A stretch of DNA of 16,242 nt, taken from assembly GCA_964536375.1 (NCBI GenBank), contig CAZHXF010000053.1:1-16242 (forward strand). Reading direction: 5' to 3'. The notes beneath the pieces are model-generated. The model searched no databases. It was given only the letters and a program-made list of their open reading frames with translations, and was not told where the DNA came from. Below are positions 7,286-14,182 of the stretch, piece by piece (position 1 is the first letter of the stretch; each line of letters starts with the position of its first letter). A program made the position numbers and the translations under genes. The DNA is from Desulfuromonas sp964536375 (GTDB lineage Bacteria; Desulfobacterota; Desulfuromonadia; Desulfuromonadales; Desulfuromonadaceae).

Positions 7286-7720
7286 CTAGCCCCCGTTAGC
7301 TCCAGTGACCTCCGGCTCGATCACTTTCCCTTTGGCGCTTTGGCGGATAATGTCCGTGACCATAAGCTGGGCTTCGTCCTTACTGAGGTCGTTTTTGAAT
7401 TTCGGCATAGCCATACCGAAGAACTTACCCTTCAATATGACCTTAACCATTTTCTCGTCGCTAGTGCTCTGCTGCCAGCTTTGATCCGTTAGGTCTTGTC
7501 CACTTAATTTTTTGCCATCCGGGCTGATTGCTGCGCCGTCCAACCCGTGACAACCCGAGCAGTTTTGCTGATAAAACAGCTGCAGATCTTTGCTCGGAAC
7601 CTCATTGGCCAGAGCAGGTGCTACAGCGACTGTGATAATAAGTACGAACATCAGGCTAATGGTTCTAGTTGTATTGCGCAATTCAGTTAACCTACTGTCC
7701 GTTGCGTTGAGTTTTTTCAT
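7286..7720 (-). CDS. Periplasmic class I c-type cytochrome
   Basis: A 144-residue protein with a charged N-terminus, a hydrophobic segment at about 20-38 and a likely signal-peptidase site after ALA (residue 38), indicating export. The haem-c attachment motif CSGCH is at 54-58. The distal ligand is probably Met105 within FGMAMPKFKN, and DLSKDEAQLMVTDII forms the usual C-terminal helix. This is the monohaem cytochrome c fold used as a small electron carrier; its redox partners are not apparent. The ATG is well supported by GGAGG 5-6 nt upstream. It is transcribed away from the flavoprotein gene that follows and shares a 177-bp divergent intergenic region with it. Confidence 0.9.
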   Translation of the reverse strand: MKKLNATDSRLTELRNTTRTISLMFVLIITVAVAPALANEVPSKDLQLFYQQNCSGCHGLDGAAISPDGKKLSGQDLTDQSWQQSTSDEKMVKVILKGKFFGMAMPKFKNDLSKDEAQLMVTDIIRQSAKGKVIEPEVTGANGG

Positions 7721-7897
7721 GTTGCCTCCAGCGTCAATTAGTTTTTAACATTGATAAGTAAATTGCATCGTTATAAAAGCATAGCATAACTTTGTTTATG
7801 TTGTATTGCTGTTGCAGTTTTTGGTGAGATAATTTATTGAATAAATTTGTGGTCTGTTGTAACTACCGAAAATAGACCTCTTGAATTGGAGAACGCG

Positions 7898-9283
7898 ATG
7901 GAAACACGTGAAGTAGAATATGCCATAATTGGTGTTGGTACAGCTGGGCTTGGTGCTTTTAGCATGATTCGTAAACAGACTGACAGTGTGGTGCTAATTC
8001 AACATGGTCCATACGGCACCACCTGTGCTCGTGTCGGTTGTATGCCGAGCAAGATGATGATTGCTGCTGCAGACTTGGCACATGCCATTGATGAGGGAGC
8101 CTATTTCGGAATTGATGGTCACTATCAGGTTAACGGCAAACGTCTGTTTGAGCGTATTCATCAGGATCGCGCCGAGAAGTTTGTTGGCGGTGTTATGAAG
8201 TATGTCAACAGCATCAATGATAAATTTAAAGTTGAAGGGCAGGCGACTTTTGTCGACCAGCACACCATTGATGTTGATGGGCGGTTGCGGATTAAGGCCG
8301 ATAAAATCATCCTTGCCTGTGGTTCTACCCCTTATATTTCTCCGGTTTTTGAGCCATTACGGCATGAACTGGATACCAGCGATACCATTTTTGAACTTGA
8401 TGACCTGCCAAAATCTCTGGCGGTTGTCGGGCTGGGGGTTATTGCCCTCGAGTTGGGGCAGGCGTTTCATCGTCTCGGGGTGCAAACTACCCTCTATGGG
8501 CGGAGTGGGCGGATAGGTGCTTTTACTCATCCCGATATGCAGCGTGAAGTGCTGCGTACTATGCAGCAGGAACTCGATATCATTCCGCAAGGGCAATTTA
8601 CCCAAGCGACGAAGGTATCAGGTGGCTATGAACTGAGCTATCGCACCACGGATGGCGAGGTAATTACCCGTACCTACGAGCGAGTATTGCTGGCTAGCGG
8701 TAGAACCTCCAATGTGCGCACAATGAATCTTGACAACTCTGGTTTGACGCTCGATGCTAGAGGGTTGCCGAGCTATGATATGTTGACTATGCAGTGTGGT
8801 GAGTCAGCGGTTTTTATTAGCGGAGATGCTACTGAAGATTTGCCCCTGTGGCATGAGGCCTATATAGAGGGGCGTATTGCCGCTGCCAGTGCGATTAATT
8901 TTCCCGCTCGCACCGAGGGCAAACGTACCGCTGAATTGGGTGTCTATTTTACCGATCCGCAAATGGCTTTAGTCGGCACGGGGTACGGTGATCTTGATCC
9001 TGAACAGACGATCATTGGTCGCGCCTTGATGAGCAGTGGTCCACGCCATGAGATTTACAATGATCATCGCGGTCTTATTCAGGTCTATGTCGACAAGAAA
9101 AGTGGCAAGCTGCATGGTGCTGAGATATTTGGTCGTGGCGCTGAACATATGGCTCAGACACTGGCACTGGCTATTCAACACGACATGACTGTTGGTGAAA
9201 TATTACAAATGCCGGTATATCATCCATCGTTAGAAGAGGTGATGAAGGGGGCGTTGAACAAGGCGATTTTTCAATTGAAATAA
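7898..9283 (+). CDS. Dihydrolipoamide dehydrogenase-like flavoprotein disulfide reductase
   Basis: Class I pyridine-nucleotide disulfide oxidoreductase of 461 residues. It has the FAD-binding AIIGVGTAGLGAF (9-21), the redox-active pair Cys43/Cys48 in GTTCARVGCMPSK, the NAD(P)-binding GLGVIALELG, the second FAD motif FISGDATEDL, and the C-terminal His442-Glu447 pair in HPSLEEV that serves as catalytic base. I place the start at the ATG at 7898 because GGAG lies 6 nt upstream; a longer frame from 7847 lacks this. The CARVGC active site marks a subgroup distinct from the pyruvate-dehydrogenase E3 (CLNVGC). No E1/E2 genes are nearby, so the physiological disulfide substrate is unknown. A clear terminator follows. 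Confidence 0.88.
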   Translation: METREVEYAIIGVGTAGLGAFSMIRKQTDSVVLIQHGPYGTTCARVGCMPSKMMIAAADLAHAIDEGAYFGIDGHYQVNGKRLFERIHQDRAEKFVGGVMKYVNSINDKFKVEGQATFVDQHTIDVDGRLRIKADKIILACGSTPYISPVFEPLRHELDTSDTIFELDDLPKSLAVVGLGVIALELGQAFHRLGVQTTLYGRSGRIGAFTHPDMQREVLRTMQQELDIIPQGQFTQATKVSGGYELSYRTTDGEVITRTYERVLLASGRTSNVRTMNLDNSGLTLDARGLPSYDMLTMQCGESAVFISGDATEDLPLWHEAYIEGRIAAASAINFPARTEGKRTAELGVYFTDPQMALVGTGYGDLDPEQTIIGRALMSSGPRHEIYNDHRGLIQVYVDKKSGKLHGAEIFGRGAEHMAQTLALAIQHDMTVGEILQMPVYHPSLEEVMKGALNKAIFQLK

Positions 9284-9299
9284 CTTAGTTGAACGCTGG

Positions 9300-9324
9300 G
9301 AGGGGCGCTTGCCCCTCATTTTTA
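9300..9324 (+). terminator. Rho-independent terminator after the flavoprotein gene
   Basis: A perfect 7-bp stem GAGGGGC (9300-9306) and GCCCCTC (9311-9317) with a GCTT tetraloop, followed by ATTTTTA. It starts 17 nt after the stop codon. Confidence 0.85.
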
Positions 9325-9373
9325 GCAGCATATTCTCGTTATTATCGTACCTATTTTTTCTTTGTGCGGTTAA

Positions 9374-9667
9374 TTACTCAATGGGCTTTTTGCTGCGATG
9401 CCCTGGTTTTACCAGTACTTCTAAATAAAATGATTCAAGCTGTTGTTCTTCGGCCTGAGAAATGTGCTTGTTGATTTCTGCTAGATGAATAACCTCACTG
9501 GTTGTTTCATCAACACCATACCGGCAGTTAAAATCCCAGAAATCCACATCTGCTGGTAGCGTTTTATTGCGTTCTCTTTTTATGTATTTTTTAACTTCAT
9601 GTTTGATTGCTTCAACAAGCCGTGGAACTTTGATCTTAGGATGGCTCAAGGTAAACGTTTTTTTCAT
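9374..9667 (-). CDS. Small conserved DUF6172-family protein
   Basis: A 97-residue soluble protein starting MKKTFTLSHPKIKVPRLVEA, with a basic middle (HEVKKYIKRERNKTLP) and the conserved centre ADVDFWDFNCRYG, ending LEVLVKPGHRSKK. It matches my recollection of the DUF6172 family of gammaproteobacteria; no function is known to me. The ATG at 9667 is chosen because GGGA lies 7 nt upstream and the family begins at MKKTF; an in-frame ATG 36 nt further upstream adds unmatched residues. The high Lys/Arg content would allow nucleic-acid binding, but that is only inference. It is followed at a short distance by another small gene on the same strand. Confidence 0.75.
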   Translation of the reverse strand: MKKTFTLSHPKIKVPRLVEAIKHEVKKYIKRERNKTLPADVDFWDFNCRYGVDETTSEVIHLAEINKHISQAEEQQLESFYLEVLVKPGHRSKKPIE

Positions 9668-9801
9668 AGTGATCCCATAAAGTGTGACTGGCATTTTAAA
9701 CAATAAACTTCAATTAATGACATGATGTCATCAAGGAGCGGTTTGCCTAATTCTTTCTTGTATGGCGGTTCTTATCAACTGATTGCCCACAGTTTGATTC
9801 A

Positions 9802-10020
9802 TTAATGAAAAGTCGAAATATACAACTTTTCAACTTTTGTCCTGACCCATGCGGTTTTGCGTAAAAATTTTAAGGATGATTTTATCGAAGGATCACTTTT
9901 GAAGCAATTTATATCGATTTCCATGGACAATTGTTCCCAACCATAATGTTCCAATAATTCTGTAACAATTTTCTCTAAAGTCTGACCATGTAATGGATCT
10001 TTTGGCTGATCGTTATTCAT
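9802..10020 (-). CDS. VF530-family (DUF2132) small protein
   Basis: A 72-residue protein: MNNDQPKDPLHGQTLEKIV, then LLEHYGWEQLSMEIDINCF, then KSDPSIKSSLKFLRKTAWVR and a short tail. The block DPLHG...HYGW...I.CF..DPSIKSSLKFLRKT is characteristic of the VF530/DUF2132 family, described from structure as a possible DNA-binding protein; the in vivo role is unknown. The ATG at 10020 matches the family N-terminus; the frame is open 84 nt further upstream, but those codons (RIWIENNCAALTVL...) do not look like the family and overlap remnant sequence. The ribosome binding site is weak. Gene order VF530 then DUF6172, 134 bp apart, on the same strand. Confidence 0.85.
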   Translation of the reverse strand: MNNDQPKDPLHGQTLEKIVTELLEHYGWEQLSMEIDINCFKSDPSIKSSLKFLRKTAWVRTKVEKLYISTFH

Positions 10021-10042
10021 AAATGAGATACTGCTCCAAGTA

Positions 10043-10262
10043 TTAAGCTGTTGATAGTCGAGAACTGTCAGCGCTGCACAATTGTTCTCTATCCAAATCC
10101 TCAAGGGCGACCGCTATGGGTTGCAATGCGCCGACAGCTGATGAGGTATCCCACCATTCTAGCTGGTATTGATAGTGCTCGGCAACAGGTAATCCCTAAA
10201 TGAGTCATGTCCAGGCATACGCCACGGTCTAGCAGGTTCATCTCGGTGGCACGGCTAAGGAC
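10043..10262 (-). pseudogene. Frameshifted coding remnants of unidentified origin
   Basis: On the minus strand two adjoining frames look like decayed protein. The upstream frame (about 10262-10188) reads SRATEMNLLDRGVCLDMTHLG; the other (10195-10043) reads PVAEHYQYQLEWWDTSSAV, then GALQPIAVALEDLDREQL, and stops at 10043-10045. They overlap around 10190 and could be one gene tail broken by a frameshift. Composition looks protein-like, but I do not recognise the family, and no start or ribosome binding site is present. This fills the 254 bp between the VF530 gene and the PAQR gene. Confidence 0.3.
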
Positions 10263-10274
10263 AACTGCCCTTGG

Positions 10275-10931
10275 TTAGGCTGCATATAAGTAGATCGCAA
10301 TATAGTGACAAGCAGTGCCGCCCATTACGAATAGATGCCATATGAAGTGGCTATATCTTAACCGTGAATCAAGGGCAAAGAATATAACCCCAATTGTATA
10401 AGTAACTCCACCCATCACGAGCCACAATACGCCGGACATTGGTACTAGCGCAACAAAAGGCTTGATGGCAATGACGACGATCCACCCCATAATTAAATAT
10501 AATGCTGTAGAAAATATTGGGTGGGGCTCCTTGGCAAATACTTTAAATGTTACTCCCAGTGCGGCTATGCCCCAAGTTGTCCCCAAAAGACTCCACCCCC
10601 ATGCACCCCGAAACGCTCCAAGCATGAAGGGGGTGTAGGTTCCGGCAATCAGTAGAAATATCGCGGAATGATCAAAGACGCGTAATACGCGCTTGGCTTT
10701 GCTATAGGGTAACAGGTGGTAAAGGGTGGATACAAGATAGAGCAACACCATCGTAGCGCAAAAAATACTGACACCTACTACGAAACCCGCATCACCAATG
10801 TGTATTGCTTGAATGATAATATAATAGGTTGCCACGCTAGCTGTAACGAAAGCCACTGCGTGGCTGAAGGCATTAGATATTTCTTCTGGGCGAGATTGCT
10901 CTCTTTTTGGTATTGTCGGTAGTATGCTCAT
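10275..10931 (-). CDS. trhA: PAQR/haemolysin III family membrane protein
   Basis: A 218-residue protein with about seven transmembrane segments, the normal length for the bacterial haemolysin III (YqfA/TrhA) group. Conserved landmarks are EEISNAFSHAVAF at residues 16-28 with His24, the central VFDHSAIFLLIAGTYTPFML, and WHLFVMGGTACHYIAIY near the C-terminus. The conserved Ser/His, Asp/His and terminal His residues correspond to the metal site of the PAQR superfamily. Members affect membrane-lipid or energy homeostasis rather than being true haemolysins. The ATG at 10931 has a GGATAAC about 9 nt upstream. It stands alone: coding remnants downstream, and a 249-bp region upstream. Confidence 0.88.
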   Translation of the reverse strand: MSILPTIPKREQSRPEEISNAFSHAVAFVTASVATYYIIIQAIHIGDAGFVVGVSIFCATMVLLYLVSTLYHLLPYSKAKRVLRVFDHSAIFLLIAGTYTPFMLGAFRGAWGWSLLGTTWGIAALGVTFKVFAKEPHPIFSTALYLIMGWIVVIAIKPFVALVPMSGVLWLVMGGVTYTIGVIFFALDSRLRYSHFIWHLFVMGGTACHYIAIYLYAA

Positions 10932-11180
10932 TCTAAGTTATCCATGCGGACCAACACTGCATGCAGCAGCTTGTCAGTTGTAACAGATTATGTCCGCTCA
11001 TCATGGTGTGAACTTATGTAGTGAAAGCTCCTTGTGCTAGAAATCATACTCTACCATTATACTGGGTAAACTGAATGGTTCCTTCGTAGATAAATGGTTT
11101 ACACGATATTTAATGTAAGTCAACCGTAGCTTTGTACCTTGTTTTTTTAGTTAGCTGATCATGCGTGTCTGTTTAGATGC
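10932..11180. other. Intergenic region upstream of the PAQR gene
   Basis: This 249-bp AT-rich region separates the PAQR gene from the 3' end of the HD-GYP gene, both on the minus strand. It must contain the PAQR promoter. I found no convincing hairpin terminator, repeat or open frame. Confidence 0.4.
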
Positions 11181-12527
11181 TTACACTTTATCATACATCT
11201 CGATGGTAAAGTATTGATGGGTGATGGTCAAAAGTTTTTTCTGTAAAGCGTCTTCCGCAAGGTGTGAAATCTGTTGATGTAGTGATGGTGCGATGGCGGT
11301 AAAGGTGTCCAGAATGATCGGGTCAAAGTGAGATCCGCGCCCCTGTTCCAGAGTTTCTATGGCCTTATCGAAAGACATTGGGGCTTTGTACGGACGACTG
11401 GAGGTCAGGGCATCGAAAACGTCGGCAACTGCAAAGATTCTGGCATTAATTGGGATATCCTCACCAGACAACCCGCACGGATAACCGTTACCGCTGAACT
11501 GTTCATGATGATTCTGGACAACGTCAGCAGCCTCTTTGAGCCAATCTGAGTGCTTGATAATATCAATGCCGTGGCTAACGTGCCGTTTCATAGTTTCCCG
11601 TTCATCCTGAGTCAAAGGACCGGGTTTCAGAAGGATATGGTCCATGATGCCGATTTTCCCGATATCGTGCAGGAAAGCCCCTTTTATAAGCGCTTGAATT
11701 AAGTGGGTGCTCAAACCCATGGACTCGGCCAGAGTGACGGAGTAGATTGTAACGCGATAATTGTGAATATCCGTGTCACTGTCGCGCTTGGCCACGGCAT
11801 TTCCCAGAACCCTTAAGGTTTCAATATTGGCCTGTAAAATGTTTTCGGTCAGTTTCGACAAGCGGCGCATGAGGGTTATGATAATGGGGTAGAGGATAAG
11901 GGTTGTCAGAACGACAATGCCCACTGTTCCCAGTGCTGATACCAAGATCCGTTTTTCTACAAGTTTTTCTGTTTGACGTGAAATGGCAAACAGCCCTTCA
12001 ACGATGGCGGCACGTTTACCATTTCTGTTGGTCAGCGGATAGACGAGATGAATATGGGCAATGTTATTTATGTCCCGATATTTGTGATAAGCTTCCGATG
12101 GGTATGGCAGCTGGTGGTCCAGTGAGGCCATGAGCTCTTTGACTTTGTTTTCATATTCGCACTTGTTGTCTTTTTCGATGACGATGGCGTTTCCGGACAG
12201 GTCGTAAATCGCGGAATAAACCAGACGCCCCATACCCATGTTGAATTTTCCGGCAATGGAAAGGGCTTTTAGCTTTTCGTGCAATGCTATTTTTTTTGGT
12301 AATTTTGGATCATCAAGCAGGTAGCGAATTTCATCATTGAAGCGGGTTGCTATTTCGTTGCCCCGGTTGCCTACTTGTTGACCGAGCCTGTGAAATTCAA
12401 TAAAGAATACTGAGGCTGCCAGGATGATGGAAATCAAGGTGCATGCAATAAGCAGTCGAAAAAGCAGCTGTCGCTGAATCGTGGTTTTAATGGAAGATTT
12501 AGAGGTCTGGAACATCATGGTGTGCAC
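11181..12527 (-). CDS. Membrane-bound HD-GYP domain c-di-GMP phosphodiesterase
   Basis: About 448 residues. A transmembrane segment at about 21-44, a periplasmic sensor region of ~150 residues with no recognised fold, a second segment at about 197-218, then a C-terminal HD-GYP domain. Signature residues are intact: HNYRV (255-259), the HD pair in FLHDIGKIGI (His287, Asp288), HHEQFSGNGYP at 340-350 including the GYP motif, GLSGEDIP, and ADVFDALTSSRPYK. HD-GYP enzymes hydrolyse cyclic di-GMP to pGpG or GMP, so it probably lowers this second messenger in response to a periplasmic signal. The start is uncertain: GTG at 12527 or ATG at 12518 or 12515, none with a clear ribosome binding site. Divergent from the OmpA-domain lipoprotein gene. 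Confidence 0.9.
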   Translation of the reverse strand: MHTMMFQTSKSSIKTTIQRQLLFRLLIACTLISIILAASVFFIEFHRLGQQVGNRGNEIATRFNDEIRYLLDDPKLPKKIALHEKLKALSIAGKFNMGMGRLVYSAIYDLSGNAIVIEKDNKCEYENKVKELMASLDHQLPYPSEAYHKYRDINNIAHIHLVYPLTNRNGKRAAIVEGLFAISRQTEKLVEKRILVSALGTVGIVVLTTLILYPIIITLMRRLSKLTENILQANIETLRVLGNAVAKRDSDTDIHNYRVTIYSVTLAESMGLSTHLIQALIKGAFLHDIGKIGIMDHILLKPGPLTQDERETMKRHVSHGIDIIKHSDWLKEAADVVQNHHEQFSGNGYPCGLSGEDIPINARIFAVADVFDALTSSRPYKAPMSFDKAIETLEQGRGSHFDPIILDTFTAIAPSLHQQISHLAEDALQKKLLTITHQYFTIEMYDKV

Positions 12528-12688
12528 GACGCCGGTGGTGTATAGTGTACGATTACAGTTAGATACTTCGAGTTTTTGTAGCTTTTATTATGTTTATTCG
12601 GCATTTACTTCCTAGTTGCCATGTCGAGTCGATGGACCACAAGTACCAGCAATTCTGATTAGTCCTGATTCTTTTTTTGAGGCGAGAA

Positions 12689-13444
12689 ATGTATAATATT
12701 TATTTTTTATGGTTTGCTCTTTTCACTTTACTCCTTGGCGGTTGTATCATGCCGCCATCATTTTTGTCTAGCGGCAACGATTACCTGACAGCTAAAGAAC
12801 AATATTTACAATGTCAGGAGGAATGCAATGATTTTCAGAATGTTATTGTTTTGACGCGGCGAGATTATGCAAATCTTCAGCAGGCGCGAGAAGATAATTC
12901 TTTCCTTTACCGTAATATCGAAGAGCTTAATCGGACAATCTCAGGGCAGAAAACGGTTATTTCTTTGCAGGAAACCGTTATTCGCCTTTTTGATGATTCA
13001 AACCGCTCGATGCAGAAAAACATAGAAGAACAAATTGCAGCGCAGCAAGACAAAAGTCAACAGGTAAGAGAGTACGGAAAATGGGTGTTCACAAACACAT
13101 CTTTGTTTGAGGAAGGAACCACGGTTCTTAGTTCTTCAGGTCAAAAAAATCTGCAGAAGGTTGCCGATGCTTTGCGTCATGAGAGCGATACGTATATTCG
13201 TGTTGAAGGGCATGCTGATGACCGTCCTATGAAAATATCAGCTAATTATGCCGATAATTGGGCACTCTCTGCGCTACGAGCGGCGGCAGTGGTACAGTTT
13301 CTACACGGTGTCGGCGGGCTGCCTCCTGAGCAGTTATCGGCAACCGGCTATGGATATTATCAGCCTATCGCTTCCAATGAAAGCGCAGCTGGACGGCAGC
13401 GTAACAGCCGGATAGAGATTGTCGTTGAAAGACCGGAATCATAA
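12689..13444 (+). CDS. Lipoprotein with coiled coil and OmpA/MotB-type peptidoglycan-binding domain
   Basis: A 251-residue protein starting with a lipoprotein signal peptide; the lipobox LLGGC places the lipidated Cys at residue 19. Residues ~40-120 are Gln/Glu-rich and probably a coiled coil. The C-terminal ~110 residues are an OmpA_C domain: FEEGTTVLSSSGQKNL, then RVEGHADDRPM, NWALSALRAAAVVQFLHGVG, and SATGYGYYQPIASNESAAGR followed by RNSRIEIVVE. The Asp of HADD and the Arg of LRAAAVV are the expected diaminopimelate-binding residues. The second half resembles MotB more than Pal. Here lipid anchor plus coiled coil would tether the outer membrane or inner envelope to the cell wall. The ATG at 12689 is chosen over an upstream in-frame TTG because of the GAGG 6-7 nt before it. 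Confidence 0.88.
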   Translation: MYNIYFLWFALFTLLLGGCIMPPSFLSSGNDYLTAKEQYLQCQEECNDFQNVIVLTRRDYANLQQAREDNSFLYRNIEELNRTISGQKTVISLQETVIRLFDDSNRSMQKNIEEQIAAQQDKSQQVREYGKWVFTNTSLFEEGTTVLSSSGQKNLQKVADALRHESDTYIRVEGHADDRPMKISANYADNWALSALRAAAVVQFLHGVGGLPPEQLSATGYGYYQPIASNESAAGRQRNSRIEIVVERPES

Positions 13445-13449
13445 TCAAT

Positions 13450-13598
13450 CCTGATTAATACTAATCTTCCGCTATTGCCACAAAGGTCGTCACTCTCGCG
13501 CAGGTGGGAGTCTAGAAATCTATGCAAACCCTCTGGATACCCGCTTTCGCGAGCATGCCGAATTTTTTGTTTACGGCTGGAGATTAGTACTAATCAGT
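13450..13598. mobile_element. MITE-like element, copy 2
   Basis: A 149-bp relative of the element at 5034-5188. Its left terminal repeat (13450-13473) is identical to that of copy 1; the right one (13575-13598) is diverged near its inner end. The internal 28-bp inverted repeat (13489-13516 and 13532-13559) is kept with substitutions, and the first ~110 positions of the two copies are about 90 % alike by eye. No target duplication is visible. It begins 6 nt after the lipoprotein stop codon, and the internal hairpin is followed by a run of six T (13563-13568), so it may work as a terminator between the convergent lipoprotein and RNase H genes. Confidence 0.8.
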
Positions 13599-13653
13599 AA
13601 AAATTACATAAAAATCTGTAAAAGTAACAGCATAGCTTAGTACGATTAGTGAT

Positions 13654-14175
13654 TTATGTTGGATGATGTAGTTGTTTGGGGGGGGGATTTGACCGTAATG
13701 TTTCCCGTGCACAACGATCAACAAGGGTGAAAATTTGATCAATGTGTTGGTGGTGTTTTGCCGCATGGTGACCTCGGACTTTAATGAGTTCAAGGTTGAT
13801 AGAATCAAATTGGAGGAAAAGTTGTTGGTAAAGATCGCCATTTTTAAGTGGTACATTTTTCTTTGAGCAGTAGTTGTTTTGTTCTAAGCGTTGTCGCCGC
13901 GCGGGCAAGTTGATGGTGGTTTGGCAGTCGGTATAGATGGTGAGGTGATCGTGCTGCTGATGCAGTTGACCAGTGTTTTTTAACTCATTAATCGCCCATA
14001 GCAATGTTTGCAGCTCCAGCCGTGTAGAGGTGGTATCTACAAAACGTTTACTGACTACCCTCCCCATGAGTTCATCACGGGAAGGGAGGGGGGCTGTTGT
14101 GATTAGATAGGCACCATAGCCGACCTTGGAGAGCGGATCGACACTGCCATCGGTAAATAATATTTGTTGGGTCAC
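13654..14175 (-). CDS. RNase H-fold protein (RNase HI-like)
   Basis: About 173 residues with the RNase HI active-site pattern: Asp9 in ILFTDGSVDP, Glu54 in TSTRLELQTLLWAINEL, Asp83 in LTIYTDCQTT and Asp153 in TLVDRCARE, plus a His-rich loop (VRGHHAAKHHQH) where RNase HI has its catalytic His. It should cut RNA in RNA:DNA hybrids. The start is inferred: GTG at 14175 lies 7 nt after the helicase stop codon and gives a domain of normal length, suggesting translational coupling; no independent ribosome binding site is clear. The same frame stays open to 14358 inside the helicase gene (Lys/Gln-rich, probably chance). A tract of nine C on the coding strand (13678-13686) lies 8-11 codons from the stop. 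Confidence 0.8.
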   Translation of the reverse strand: MTQQILFTDGSVDPLSKVGYGAYLITTAPLPSRDELMGRVVSKRFVDTTSTRLELQTLLWAINELKNTGQLHQQHDHLTIYTDCQTTINLPARRQRLEQNNYCSKKNVPLKNGDLYQQLFLQFDSINLELIKVRGHHAAKHHQHIDQIFTLVDRCARETLRSNPPPKQLHHPT

Positions 14176-14182
14176 GCCTGAA

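Noticed and set aside
7274..7492. Plus-strand open frame of 72 codons across the cytochrome c gene.
   Set aside because: It is antisense to a clear CSGCH cytochrome with signal peptide; no family resemblance.
10105..10260. Transglutaminase fragment, from the reading CRALSIPARMVGY.
   Set aside because: The short match ends at once, the overlapping frame gives a more continuous protein-like sequence, and catalytic Cys/His/Asp context is absent.
12657..12671. GATTAGTCCTGATTC just upstream of the lipoprotein gene resembles the end of the MITE-like element.
   Set aside because: Only about ten positions agree (GATTAGTCCT) and there is no matching partner repeat or internal palindrome nearby; it may be chance.
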